From the NCBI GenBank assembly GCA_950022655.1, contig OX465584.1, positions 51,566,723 to 51,630,722 on the forward strand: DNA of 64,000 nucleotides, given 5' to 3'. Shown here in pieces: positions 20,370 through 31,146 of the stretch. The DNA is from Alentia gelatinosa (Eukaryota > Annelida > Polychaeta > Phyllodocida > Polynoidae). Position 1 is the first letter of the stretch; every line of letters begins with the position of its first letter. The position numbers were made by a program, and so were the translations under genes. The notes below the pieces were generated by a model. The model did not search any database. It was not told where the DNA came from and saw nothing but the letters and a program-made list of their open reading frames with translations.

Positions 20370-22200
20370 TCATGTTGGTCATCTAGGGATTTGTGCATCA
20401 ATATTGGCAGTCAACAGAAGTAGTTTCACCTGGTTCTTAAAGCTAGACTTCAGAATTATATCTTCTACAGTGGCTGATAACAAATTCCATAGTTTAATGC
20501 CTCTACATAATGGGCTGCGATATTTCTCAGTAGTTGGTCTTTTAGTTCTTTTTACTGTTTTTTGACTCAATCTAGTAATTGCTCTTCTTGTGTCAACAAC
20601 ATTTTCACTCTTTGATTTCCAAAATATCTGCATTAACAAATGATGGGCTCTTCTATAACACAAAGGTTGTATCTTACAAAGATGTAGTAACTCTTCAACA
20701 CACATATCTTTAGAATTCATTACACCCAATGCAGATCTCATGTCCAACTTATAGTTTTTGTCTGACAGAAAGTGGTGATAGATAATAAGCAAAGTCCACA
20801 TGTTCTAAGCGCAGTAATATCATCTGTTTACTTATTGCAGTAGCTATGTCGGGTGTCAAGAGATACCTTAGTTTTCTTAATTTAAAATTCTTCTGTCTAG
20901 CCTCTTGTAACAATTTATTTTCTTGAGCAACAAAATTGATTTTGTATCAATAATTAGTGTGACAGGACGTGCGATCGGCTTTAGCGACTGCTGGTATGTG
21001 GCGGCGTTCACTCGGCCGTCCCGCGGCTTTTGAGCTAATTTATTCCGGTCACTTTCAAAGCATGGCACACACTGGTTCCTTCCAGTCACATGGTGATCTA
21101 ATTATTAATTTGTATCAATAATTATGTTGTTGTACAAAACACAATTCCTGATTACTGATATATCCTTTCACATTTTCATCAATATGCTTATGCCCACAAA
21201 ACCATATTGATAGTCAATGACTATATTACTAAATACTCCATTTACCTTAACCCCCTGAGTTCTATTAGTCAGATATGACTTGATCAGGTCTAGTGCATCT
21301 CTTGATAACCTTTTCTAGAAAATCATACAGAATAGAGTGATTAATGCAATCAAAAGCTTTAAGCAAATCAATGGGAGCACACAGGCTTATTCGCTTATTG
21401 TTTAAATTTGTTATACAAAATAGTTAAGACTCTAAAGATAGCTTGTGCAGTGATTTTACGTGGTTGAAACCCATATTGATACTCATTCAGTAAATTATTA
21501 TAACTATATAAAGGACATTAATTGATCATGAATAATCTTTTCAATTATTTTACTTTCAGTGGGAAAAACACATATGGGTCTCCAATTGTTATAACTTGTT
21601 AGCAGCCTATTTTTTGGAATAGGCGTAATAATTCCAGAGTTTTCGGGAATTCCTTATTCTCCAGTATATGCTTAAACATTGATACCATTATTTCAGGTTT
21701 CCAGGTTAGAATTATTTTAAGAAAGTTTATTTTCAATCCCTCAATACCTGATGCTTTGTCATTGTCTAGTTCACTTACAATTTTTTCAACTTTATCCGCA
21801 TTTACCTCAACAAAAATCAGCTTTTTAATATCAGGTGCTTGTTCTTTCAAGTCATTGATTTGATCTGACACTATGTCTTTTTGCCTCTCCTCACCAATTT
21901 TTCGGCCAACAGTTGTAAAAAATTCATTGAGGTCATCTGCTGTTTCTTCTTTTTTAAAGGGAAAGCAGGTTACACCTGTATTTGGTTTCCAGATCTTGTT
22001 AATAATACCCCAAAACCTTTTTTTATGTTTGCCTGAAACTGTTCTTGTATGACTGGTGCTTTATAATCCTTTATGTTTTGTCTTATTTCGCTTTGTAACA
22101 TCCTTATTTGTTGGAGCTTAACAATATCTACTTGTTCAGCTTTAAGAAATCCCTTGAGTAATTTAGATCTTTGTTTAATTTTTTTCATTGATATCAAGAG
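20370..22200 (-). pseudogene. LINE reverse transcriptase remnant, minus strand
   Basis: On the minus strand, from 22200 down: an endonuclease-RT linker (KQRSKLLKGFLK), an RT entry block with NDKASGIEGLKINFLK (about 21780-21700), a partial IITPIPKNRLL..NNWRPI block (about 21620-21560), LIKSYLTNRTQGVKV (about 21270) and, near 20545-20420, the C-terminal YRSPLCRGIKLWN ending. There are many stops and frameshifts. No YADD box is visible between 21250 and 20940, so the catalytic centre is deleted. A SINE-like insertion with 16-bp target duplications sits at 20957-21108. Confidence 0.8.
20957..21108. mobile_element. SINE-like insertion with 16-bp target duplication, copy 2
   Basis: A 152-bp segment flanked by perfect direct repeats TTTGTATCAATAATTA at 20941-20956 and 21109-21124. 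Long variable target duplications point to target-primed insertion. It ends in an ATTATTAA-like tail and is similar to 19815-19945. No A or B box was recognised, so the class (SINE or short LINE tail) is uncertain. It interrupts the LINE remnant. Confidence 0.7.
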
Positions 22201-22387
22201 GTAATTCTAATTCATCTTTCAGTTTTATCTTAAATTCCTCTACTGGACAATGCTCATCCAGGCATTTTATTTACACTGGCTGCATCAAGTGCGTATACCC
22301 ATGGCGTATTTATACCCGTACAGCACAGTGTGCCATACGGGGTATGTGATCATGTGACTAGATAAAATATCGCAATTTTTAGGTATA

Positions 22388-22552
22388 TAATAATACGAAA
22401 ACGGGCTGACTATCTTCGTACATCAAAATACTTGGTAAAATAATACTTGGTAAAATAAATACATCCCTCTGCCTACAGCATCGGGATGTATGTGATTAAT
22501 AATTTCACCGCATATTTTTGACGTACGAAGATAGTAAGCCAGTTTCCGTAAA
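22388..22552. repeat. Foldback MITE with 37-bp inverted arms
   Basis: The left arm starts TACGAAAACGGGCTGACTAT (22392) and the right arm ends AGTAAGCCAGTTTCCGTA (22550). The arms match over about 37 bases around a 90-bp centre. There is a short internal duplication of ACTTGGTAAAATAA. No coding capacity. Confidence 0.7.
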
Positions 22553-22775
22553 GTATTTATTGTCGAACTTGTTCAGGAAGGGCAATTAGTGCATCTTTTA
22601 AATAAACAGTTGATACATCTGCTATGTCATCCATGGCCACCATGTTTGCGCTCCGTGTCACTTTTGAGTTCACAGTATTTTCCGTTTGATCTCTGTCTTG
22701 GGGTTTTCATCAATTTCCAGTAAGCCTCTGTACCTTTATGTTTTTGGCTGCCTTCTTATTTTAGCGATACATTCA

Positions 22776-22885
22776 TTGTACACTGTCTGCTGCATTTCAT
22801 GCTATGCACTATTTGCATCAACCTCTCATGGTTTACTGCCGCCTGTCCAAAGAAAATCATTGATAATTGTCTGTCTTTGATAGGC
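22776..22885. repeat. Foldback MITE fragment related to 24786-24925
   Basis: The stretch from CAACCTCTCATGGTTTACTG to GCCTGTCCAAAGAAAATCATTGATAATTGTC closely resembles the right arm of the complete element near 24880-24920. Only one arm is clear here. Confidence 0.5.
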
Positions 22886-23310
22886 GTTACAATGCACCTC
22901 CTGACAAAATATCCTTATCGCATCAGTAGGTCAGCTGAAATTGTGGTCGTTGATCACGTTTCTATGATTACCCTATAATGCAGACAAGTATTCTATGATA
23001 TGGTTGCGTGTTTAAGATGAAGATATTTAGATTAACCGATTCTACATTGATATTTGTCTATGAAAGGCCAAACCTTTTCATACCATATCTAAGTGGTGTT
23101 GGAACTAAAATAACTCTCACTTTTGTGAGTGTGCAGGGGTGAAATTACTGCCTGAATTCATCTTATAGATTTGATTAACACCTAACCAAAATCTAATAGA
23201 ACATACTTGATTAGATTACAAAAAACCAAGCCAAAGAAGACAGTTAATGATTGTGAAATTGTAATTCAATCGCTAACAGTTTTCTTCCATTTCAGAGAAA
23301 TTACATTAAA

Positions 23311-24336
23311 ATGAAATTGAGAAAGGATGCCCTCCTCAGATATGGCTGTCTAGCTATCGACATTGTCTTCTGGGTCAGTTCAAGTACTGCTGTGCAACTT
23401 CTTCAGAGGGAAGTCCCTGACTTCCAATTGAGCCTCATCCGCTACCTTGGTGGAATGATTCTGTCTGCAATTCCCCTACTATTCTTCTACAGCAAGGAAA
23501 ACCTTACAATACCAAAGGAACTATATCACTTTATATTGTTGTTGTCTATATGTAGCCTGTCTAACAATATTCTCTTCTTTTATGCAACCGCCATACTTCC
23601 ACTGAGTCATGTGGCAGGACTATCAATGGGGTTTGAAGCTATAGTAATATGCATAATATCAAAAGTATTTTTAAAGGAGGACCAGAGTAGCATAACTATT
23701 CTCTCTGTTTTTGGAACTACTCTTGGAATAGTGTGTTTGGTACAGCCTTGGCTTAACTTTACACATGGATTTACACCAGGATTTATCGAACCACAAGTAG
23801 GATCAATGAATGCATCGGTTAATGTTGGAAATGTTTCTGTTGGTCACACGGTTCAAACTTTTGCCTATAATCCTTGGCTTGTACCAATTGGTTATTTCTC
23901 ACTATTGTTAGTTGGCTTAATTGAGAGTCTATATAAATTATTTGCCGGTGTTTACTTGAAAAATGTGAACCCTGCTCTGTTGATGTTTCTAACATCTGCT
24001 TTCTGTGCACCATCCAGCCTGGTGCTTTCTATATATCTAGAACAACCTGTGTGGATAACTGATCCATATTCTATCATGTTGGTGTCAATACATGTAGTTG
24101 GTACTGCAGTAGCTATTCTGGCAGAGATAACGGCTTGTCAGTTGATTAATCCTACACATGTCTGTGTATTTGAAAGTCTTATTACCATAGGGAATTTATT
24201 GTCTCAGTACACCATACTAAGTTCTAATTTGTATGGGAGAAAGAATGCCTTCGAAGTTGTTGGCTGCTTCATCCTGACTCTGTCAGTGAGTTTGAATGCA
24301 TTACTATCCACAGGTAATGAAAAACGTATAGAATAA
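23311..24336 (+). CDS. EamA/SLC35-like drug/metabolite transporter (10 TM)
   Basis: A 341-residue intact frame with about ten hydrophobic helices in two halves, the usual EamA/DMT architecture: CLAIDIVFWVSSSTAVQLL, YLGGMILSAIPLLFF, FILLLSICSLSNNILFF, AGLSMGFEAIVICII, then TILSVFGTTLGIVCLV. After a polar loop (residues about 155-190) with several N-linked-type sites (NFT, NAS, NVS) the second half follows. Length fits nucleotide-sugar/solute carriers of the SLC35F/G type; the substrate cannot be told. The ATG at 23311 follows a splice-acceptor-like TTTCTTCCATTTCAG ending at 23295, so an upstream untranslated exon is likely. It is one of only two sound host genes in the window, and its codon pattern is unlike the broken elements around it. 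Confidence 0.85.
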   Translation: MKLRKDALLRYGCLAIDIVFWVSSSTAVQLLQREVPDFQLSLIRYLGGMILSAIPLLFFYSKENLTIPKELYHFILLLSICSLSNNILFFYATAILPLSHVAGLSMGFEAIVICIISKVFLKEDQSSITILSVFGTTLGIVCLVQPWLNFTHGFTPGFIEPQVGSMNASVNVGNVSVGHTVQTFAYNPWLVPIGYFSLLLVGLIESLYKLFAGVYLKNVNPALLMFLTSAFCAPSSLVLSIYLEQPVWITDPYSIMLVSIHVVGTAVAILAEITACQLINPTHVCVFESLITIGNLLSQYTILSSNLYGRKNAFEVVGCFILTLSVSLNALLSTGNEKRIE

Positions 24337-24586
24337 AAAGGAAATTTGCATTTTAGGTGCGAATATTTTAGTACTTTGGAAATGGAAGAAATGTTTGCAT
24401 AATATCAACAGTAACTGCCTAACATATGAGGACATATTTTTATTATTCATGGTATACAAGGACCCCATTAAAAATGTACAGGGACTCAGTAAACAATGAC
24501 CCATTGTATAAATTGTTCAGGGACAATGGAAGATTGGAGTCTTTTGTACTATCAAATCAAACCCAATAATAAAAATAAAAAAATAG

Positions 24587-24596
24587 AATAAATAAA
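24587..24596 (+). promoter_or_regulatory. Overlapping AATAAA poly(A) signals of the transporter gene
   Basis: AATAAA occurs at 24587-24592 and again at 24591-24596, about 250 bases after the transporter stop codon. This is a plausible 3' end signal. Confidence 0.5.
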
Positions 24597-24782
24597 ACCT
24601 GTCAGATACCATAACTGTGGTATACAGATTCACATCTGTGGTATACGGCCCCAAAACCATGGTATACAGGAAATATAGTCCCTTTTGCTAAAGAGCAAAA
24701 AATAGTTCCTATTGTTATACCCGTGGATATGGAAATTATTGGGTTTAATTTATTCAAAAAGATGGATAATAAATGCAACAAA

Positions 24783-24925
24783 CGATGATTTTGTGGACAG
24801 GCGGCCCTGTAAACCACTTGAGGTTGACCTCGTAATACACTCGCTAGCACTCGTGTATTACTACTTATTATCAACCTCTCTTGGTTTATGGCTGCTTGTC
24901 CACAAAACCATTGACTATTGTCTAT
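24783..24925. repeat. Foldback MITE
   Basis: Inverted arms: TTTGTGGACAGGCGGCCCTG near 24790 pairs with ATGGCTGCTTGTCCACAAAA near 24887. The inner arms GAGGTTGACCTCGTAATACAC and GTGTATTACTACTTATTATCAACCTC also pair around TCGCTAGCACT. About 120 bp in all, without coding capacity. A related arm lies at 22776-22885. Confidence 0.65.
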
Positions 24926-24929
24926 ATAA

Positions 24930-25505
24930 CCTTATCTATTTGATATTCTTACATAATATTTAACCATGCTATATACATTATCTAACCACCAATATTTTCA
25001 TAATACAAATATGATTCTTACTGGGATATTTGGTGAATCCCCTCAGAATGAGCGTGCCTAATTTTGTGGACAAATATATTTCTTAATTCTATCACACTGG
25101 ATGGCCCCAGCAGAGGTATGAGCATAGGCCTTGGCACTAGAGTTGATGAATACCACTTGTGGTCACTAGAGACCAATTGTGAAAATCAAATCTTTTCATA
25201 ATGTGACACGACGAGTGATTTTTCATTTTACCTGGAAATGTTAAATATGATGCTATAATTGTACCTACATTCTGTAGGTTGATGCCTGATGCCTTGAGGC
25301 AATATTGTTATGTTTGTTGTTGATATAATCTAACGATAGATGAATGACACTACACTGTTCACCAATTTACTTGACCAATGCAAGGCCATGGTTGAAAACC
25401 AAATGTACATTTGAACTCATGACCAATAAAGGAATTTATGAGAAGGTGTTTATTGTGTTGATTATGTAATTACACCTTGTTAAAATCTTTCAATGTTTGT
25501 AACCC
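24930..25505. other. No gene seen
   Basis: AT-rich sequence between the foldback repeat and the LINE fragment. There is no supported ORF or repeat structure. Confidence 0.45.
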
Positions 25506-25515
25506 TAAAGAATCC

Positions 25516-25890
25516 TAGATCACAGCTAACATCCTAGAAACTATAAAAGATAAGGATAGACTATTAGCAATAGCTAAGAGAATGGGCCTGAAAGATGACT
25601 GGGTTAAAGCAAAGAAGGCACGGAATGAATTGACTAAAATTGTAAAATTAGCTAGACAGGCTTTCACAATGGCTGAATTAGAAAGACATAAAGGTGATAG
25701 TAAACAATTCTGGTTCTTGATAAAAAACATTTTGCTGGGAACTAAAGATCACTTTGATGGTGATGCAGTGAATATTAAAGATGACTCTGGCCAATTAGTG
25801 GATAAGGTTGACATACCAGACTATATAAATGATTACTTCTCAGGCATAGGATCTATTATCCTACCCCTAATAAAAAATTGCTATAGACTT
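25516..25890 (+). pseudogene. LINE fragment: endonuclease-RT linker
   Basis: The plus-strand frame contains KAKKARNELTKIVKLARQAF, a KQFWFLIKNILLG block and DIPDYINDYFSGIG. This is the usual region between LINE endonuclease and RT (KxFWxxIN, then DxxNxYFxxIG). It stops near 25890. The next RT blocks of a similar element appear on the same strand at 28110-28588, so the two may be halves of one LINE separated by later insertions. Confidence 0.75.
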
Positions 25891-26272
25891 AACATTGGCA
25901 AATTTTATGTGGCAGGCCGTGACATAAAGTGTTTTTTATGCCACTAGAGTAATACAAAAATTGACCAATCAGAGACCAGGATGTCAGCTATGATGGAAAA
26001 AGTTCCGGTTGCACTCAAAATGCCCATTTAAATGTTTACTAGCATGATACAGTGATTTATGAAACCATGTAACATACCTCAAACATCATTATTATATCAA
26101 CAATAAATGGTTGAAAATCACGAAATAGCAGCAACTACCCAAAAAATCAAATCTGAGAGGATCATTAATTCCTTTTGCAAATATCATCTCTACATATTAG
26201 AGGACTCATGTGCAAAGTTGGGAACGCTAAATAGCATAAATAGCTTTAGCACAGGGCTAATATGAAAATAAA

Positions 26273-26850
26273 AACGTCACGTTACGACCCCCCCCCCCCC
26301 CCCACCCCCAAACTGGCTCATATTTATAGGCTGTGTCCACACCCCACCAGGGAATGGGCTGACACTGGGGAAATTGATTTGATCCATAGAAAATGTATTT
26401 CTATCATTATTTTGCTCTCCCTGGCCTTATACCCACTGGGGGGTCGTAACGTGACGGGGGTCGTAACGTGACGCGGGTCGTAATGTGATGCAAAAATATT
26501 TAGAGCCTCATAACTTTTTTTCTAATAAAGGTAACAATTGCATTTTTTTGCCATTCTATAGGTATATATGTACCCAACACAAGAAAATTATTTCTACCTT
26601 TTTCCTGACCCTACGTGACCCACTGTGGGTCATAACGTGACGGGGTCGTAACGTGACGGGGTCGTAACGTGACGGGGTCGTAGCGTGACGAAAAAATACG
26701 TTGGGGCTGATAACTTTTTTTCTAATAAAGATAGAGACTTCATTTTTTCGCCAATGTGTAGGTATATATCTACCCTTTGATATTACAAAAGAACTATTAC
26801 TCATATCATAGGAAACTGGAACTATTAATAGTTTAGTGGGTGTTGTAACG
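26273..26850. repeat. Repeat region built on TCGTAACGTGACG
   Basis: AACGTCACGTTACGACCCCC at 26273 is the inverse of GGGGTCGTAACGTGACG units, which repeat several times near 26443-26480 and 26630-26690 and as GTTGTAACGTGAC near 26840. Two modules of about 160 bp (26480-26590 and 26685-26780) share CATAACTTTTTTTCTAATAAAG and a TAGGTATATAT word. The whole could be a foldback element with internal duplication. Confidence 0.6.
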
Positions 26851-26899
26851 TGACTGCCCAAACTACACCAAAATAGCACAAATTGAGTTCAGTACCCGG

Positions 26900-27925
26900 T
26901 ATGAAGGAAGCTATATACTATAGGCTTATCATTTTATGGTGGGAAGATGCATATAAGTGAGTCATTAAAAACAGTGAAACTCATTGCATTCTGCCACTTT
27001 TTTTATTTCATTTTATGCACGATTTCATGCTGGTGTCCTGACGTGATGCCCTCACTTTTTTTGCGATATTTTAATAAATATTGGAGTTAGGTGTGCATTT
27101 AAGGTTCTGGACTGTGCCATACAATTCCCTAGACGTGTGAAAACTAATGAAACTAATTTCCAAGAAGGATCTTTTGAGATATTCAAAATATAGCCCAGTT
27201 GCTGCCATTTCGTGATTTTCGACCAAATACTTTGTATGATCCCCACCAATGCTGCTTGTACTTAATGATCGCTCCCAACTCTACAAATGTTATAATCTGA
27301 AGATAGTACTCAAATCGGCAAGTAGGCCTACATCCCTTTGTTAGATCCTGATTTCCCGCTAGGTTGGTTTGTAGTTCAAATCCATTTAACGTTGTGGTTG
27401 ATATTAATATCAATCCAAATAGTTCACACAGATCAGTGTATCTGTCCCCTTCTAGTCACAGTAAGGCTATCAGATCAGTTCAAATTGTTGGCAAATAGAT
27501 CTAGGCCTCAAAATGAAAGCTAGACAACCTTGACATTGGCCGAGATTTGTAACCTAGCAACACGTTTTGTTACCTAACAACAATTAACTTGTTTATTTTC
27601 TGTTGGAGTGTAACTGGCAAACTGTTCTTATGGGTTATTTATTTCTTAACAAATAGTTATTCAACTCGTTCCTTACCTTTAAAACAATCTAAAAGAAACA
27701 CTGCAGTAAAAAAGACTGCAAACTATATTCTTGACATAACCTGACATATCTGTGTAACAATTGACCACTGCAGCAGTGTCAGTGGTGACACAGCTATACT
27801 TGTACACCAGTCTGACTTGTGCTGTCGAACAAAAATGACTAAATACAGATTCCTATCTGGATATCGGTTAGTGTTTTCGCATTTCCTAATATTCTTAAGT
27901 CATGGAGACGGGGTAGGATAAATAA
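26900..27925. other. No gene seen
   Basis: No supported ORF longer than chance. No clear repeat is seen between the TCGTAACG block and the foldback repeat at 27929. Confidence 0.4.
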
Positions 27926-27928
27926 GAG

Positions 27929-28069
27929 ACCGAACTTGAGTTAGTAGTGTTAGTGTTTATACCACTCTGGTCAGGTCTGTTCCTCACTACGCTCAGCTAA
28001 AGCTTCGTGTAGTAATACACGACCTGCCCGTCGTGGCATAAACACTAACACTACTAACTCTCGTTTGGT
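27929..28069. repeat. Foldback MITE
   Basis: The left arm ACCGAACTTGAGTTAGTAGT (27929-27948, continuing to 27965) pairs with the right arm ending ACTACTAACTCTCGTTTGGT (28050-28069). About 37 bases pair around a centre that itself holds a GTAGTAATACAC palindrome. No coding capacity. Confidence 0.7.
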
Positions 28070-28109
28070 TTCTCCTAAAACTGGCATTGGAAATGAATAT
28101 GCCCTGGAG

Positions 28110-28588
28110 GCTCTATGAGGCTAACCAATTATCAGTTCTTGATAATCTTGGTACTACACCCGACAAAATTGTATCCGTTCTCAAGAAGGTTAGCCCAAAT
28201 AAGCAATCTATGCTAACTGACATCACATCTTAGGTTTTGTAGACCCAGTAAGAGCAATACCTAAAATATAACCTGAATTGTACAACTGTGGCAACTGTTG
28301 TACCCATTCCTAAGGGAGGAGATCATTACCAAACAAATAACTTGAGGCCTATATCGCTTTTTGCCAATCACAAATAAACTTATGGAGAGGATTGTCTATT
28401 TATAAACATCTCATGGCCTACATTGATCAAAATAATATTCTTATTGATAAACAATTTTGTTTTAGAAGGTCTATGTCCTCACAAATAAAAATGTGGGTAG
28501 GTCTACATTAGCTGTATTTGTGGATCTGCAAAGGCTTCTGACACAGTGTCACATACAGTAGCCTAATCTTATCGACTAGCTAACCCAG
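28110..28588 (+). pseudogene. LINE reverse transcriptase fragment, plus strand
   Basis: Plus-strand frames show PDKIVSVLKKVSPNKQSMLTD, TVVPIPKGGDHYQTNNLRPIS and a frameshifted stretch with LIDKQFCFRRSMSSQ. These are RT blocks 0 to 2. The fragment ends where an LTR begins at 28589, so the catalytic YADD part is missing. It is probably a continuation of the 25516-25890 fragment. Confidence 0.7.
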
Positions 28589-29202
28589 TGACAAGAAAAG
28601 AGAATTCAGAATATCTTTTATGCTAAATGAAGAAGACAGATTACCATACACAGATATGTATTAATAACATATATTATAACAAAGTATACAGTTACATAAC
28701 AATTCTCATCAACATACAAAATCATATACACTTCTCTAGTGTTCATATAATATAAGTCCTCTTGGTCAAAGCAATACTCACAGTCTATCACTTTTAGTTA
28801 TTGTTCAATGTCTCCTTGACTTGCAGATATAGATGATCCAAAGTAGTGGTAGCAGTCATCAGTGTCTTTTCCTCCAGTGCTGGGGTGATAGTAGCTTATG
28901 GAGAAGCCCAATCCCCAGTAAAGGCCTCTGTAGCCTAGTGTCCTATGGTATTTCAAGCCTGACACTGCAGTGGTGGTAATGCTGAGCAGCCTGGAGATGT
29001 TGACACCATGGTGTCTGGGTTCAAAGTGAGCTGTGAGTTGAAATCTACTTCCTTATATACCCTATTGGGGGGTCAGTCCAAATGAAGACAGGGGACGGTT
29101 CAAACGCTGGGGGTGGCAGTCCAAACGGTTAGGCCTTGACCACTATCTAGAGCGAGGACCTGTTAGGAAGCACCCTGTGATATTCTTAATACATACATCA
29201 CA
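28589..29202 (-). repeat. Gypsy 2 3' LTR
   Basis: A 614-bp segment that in plus orientation starts TGACAAGAAAAG and ends TACATCACA, giving TG...CA edges. On the minus strand it begins TGTGATGTATG right after a purine tract (AAGGAGGGAGC, 29203-29213). It has a TATA box GTATATAAGG at 29051-29060. It follows a truncated Gypsy integrase and interrupts the LINE fragment on its left. The matching 5' LTR is not in the window. Confidence 0.65.
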
Positions 29203-29319
29203 GCTCCCTCCTTAAACAAAAAAAAAGATTTTTTTTTTCTAACATCATACATCAAGAGGTCTATTATACATTTTAATATATGGCATTCTGCAAGATATAC
29301 TTACATTTTGTCAAAATTA

Positions 29320-29890
29320 CATTTAGTACCTTTTACCATCTTTGGCAAACAACAACATACCAATACCTTCATTCCAATCTTTCTCATTCTCAAACAGTAA
29401 GTTCTCATCATGTTCTTCAGGGTGCAGTGGAATCTTTCCAATGCACCTTGAGACTCTGGATGGTAGGCACTGGACAGACATGAAGTTTGAGCCTTGATCA
29501 GACTCTATCTCTTGTGGAAGGCCAACCAATGAGAAGAAATTAATCAAAGCTTTCACTATCTATGGAGCCGAGATATTTCTGAGTGGTATAGCCTCAGGAA
29601 ATCTTGTAGAAGCACACATTATTGTGAGCAAGTACTGGTTACCAGATCGAGTTTTGGGCAAAGGACCTACACAATCAATGATAACGTGGCTGAATGCTTC
29701 TCCCACTACAGGAATGGGTCGTAATGGAGCCATAAGGATCTTTTGATTAGGTTTTCCAACCATTTGACATGTGTGACAGGTTCTGCAAAATTGGGCAACA
29801 TCCTGCCTCATCTTAGGCCAAAAGAAGTACCTCATGATCTTTTCAGATGTCTTATTAACACCTAAATGACCACCCATGGGTAGCTCATGT
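29320..29890 (-). pseudogene. Gypsy 2 integrase, truncated
   Basis: The minus-strand frame from 29877 begins MGGHLGVNKT with the HHCC module (GHLG..., CRTCHTCQ) and continues to VIIDCVGPLPKTRSGNQYLL, with the first core Asp near 29690. After a frameshift near 29558 it has LPQEIESDQGSNFMS, with the second Asp near 29498. The HPESQG-ALERFHCTLK glutamate block appears in a third frame near 29430. The chain ends after DWNEGIGMLLFA near 29340, so the C-terminal domain is lost. Confidence 0.8.
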
Positions 29891-29904
29891 GCTACGTTAA
29901 GAAC

Positions 29905-30843
29905 CTAAGAGCGATAAGCCCTAGGAAGCACAATTTGGTAAACAATAGACCAGTCCTCTGATGCTGGGACATCTGGTGGTCTCCATTTTCTCATGAGAAC
30001 ACCATCTTTAAAGAAGTACCCTGTGGAGACTTTGTCAAGCTCTTCTTCTGAAAGTGCATGGCAGGTAAGCAATGAAATCTTAGGATCTTGCCTTTGTTCA
30101 GTAATCAACTTACTCCTGCCAAGAGGGACTTCATCATTCAAGTTAGTCTTGTCATCATTTTGACTTAACCCTGGTTTAGAACTGACACAAGGATGACCTT
30201 TAAGGTGTTTATCCTCTGAGTTGATGATTGTATGAGAAAAATCAATCATATCATCCTCAGTATCAACATCCACAGAATGTATTTGGCTTAACTTTTTAGC
30301 CTGAGCCCTAGTCACAGCACAAGAAGGATAAACTTCACCTATCTCCTCATCAATAACATCATCTTCTGATGACAAAGTGACTTGCTCAAGAACCATCTTT
30401 GGTTCCACAAAGACTTTTCCCCCTGCTAGATCATTTCCTAGCAACATTGATACACCATCAACTGGCAGTTCAGATTTTACTGCAACTTCAACAGACCCTG
30501 ATACCAAATCAGACTCTAATCTGATTCTGTGAAGAGGTACACTCATGAAACCACACTCCACACCACAGATAATGACATCTTCACCAGTGCCTGAACTTGA
30601 ACTGAAAGGCAAAGCATTTTCTAAAATCATAGATTGAGATGCCCCAGTATCTCTTAAGATACGAATGGGGACAGAATCTGCAGTGTCACTACCTAGAGAC
30701 ACATTACCTTCAAGTACAAATGGTTTGTATTCCTCTCTGACATCAGTCACTTTATCAGCAACAAATGGCACAATGACACACTCTGACTTTTTGGATGTTA
30801 TAAATGCATTGGGCTTGGACTCTTCTTTTTTAGTGCCCAACAC
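29905..30843 (-). CDS. Gypsy 2 protease-to-integrase linker ORF
   Basis: A 312-residue minus-strand frame. Near the start, IRILRDTGASQSMIL (about 30660-30620) is the DTGA catalytic box of a retropepsin-like protease, followed by VSMLLGNDLAGGKV, its second conserved block. The end (TGYFFKDGVLMRKWRPP, VYQIVLPRAYR) is the pre-integrase region that normally precedes the zinc module, which indeed follows at 29877. No reverse transcriptase lies between protease and integrase. This may be an internal deletion, or a variant order with RT elsewhere. Confidence 0.75.
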   Translation of the reverse strand: MLGTKKEESKPNAFITSKKSECVIVPFVADKVTDVREEYKPFVLEGNVSLGSDTADSVPIRILRDTGASQSMILENALPFSSSSGTGEDVIICGVECGFMSVPLHRIRLESDLVSGSVEVAVKSELPVDGVSMLLGNDLAGGKVFVEPKMVLEQVTLSSEDDVIDEEIGEVYPSCAVTRAQAKKLSQIHSVDVDTEDDMIDFSHTIINSEDKHLKGHPCVSSKPGLSQNDDKTNLNDEVPLGRSKLITEQRQDPKISLLTCHALSEEELDKVSTGYFFKDGVLMRKWRPPDVPASEDWSIVYQIVLPRAYRS

Positions 30844-31145
30844 TCAGACATAATGTGACCCAGTTTATGACAGTAGTGACATTTTGGACCTGAACTTCTT
30901 CCTGAGTATTTATCTTGTTCACCTTTTGGCTTTACACTAGATTTCAGATCTTTGCTATCACCACCTTTTGTTCCCTGACTAGAATTGCTCCCTTGGGGTG
31001 CACTCTTCTTTTGTTGAACACTAGTCTTATGGGTTATAGCATAATCATCAGCAAGAGTGGACATTTCATGCAAGAACGTTACTTTCTTTTCATCAAGGTA
31101 AGTTTTGAGATCACTGTATGTGAGTAGTATACATAGCTGTATAGG
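30798..31145 (-). CDS. Gypsy 2 Gag C-terminus with zinc knuckle
   Basis: The minus-strand frame carries LKTYLDEKKVTFLHEMSTLA-DDY, which resembles the SCAN-like/gag helix of some Gypsy elements, then a lysine/serine-rich linker and CHYCHKLGHIMSEC, a CCHC knuckle (about 30885-30845). Its end overlaps the start of the protease frame in another frame. The N-terminal two thirds of Gag are missing where the sequence changes near 31145. Confidence 0.7.
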   Translation of the reverse strand, partial: PIQLCILLTYSDLKTYLDEKKVTFLHEMSTLADDYAITHKTSVQQKKSAPQGSNSSQGTKGGDSKDLKSSVKPKGEQDKYSGRSSGPKCHYCHKLGHIMSECWALKKKSPSPMHL

Positions 31146-31146
31146 C

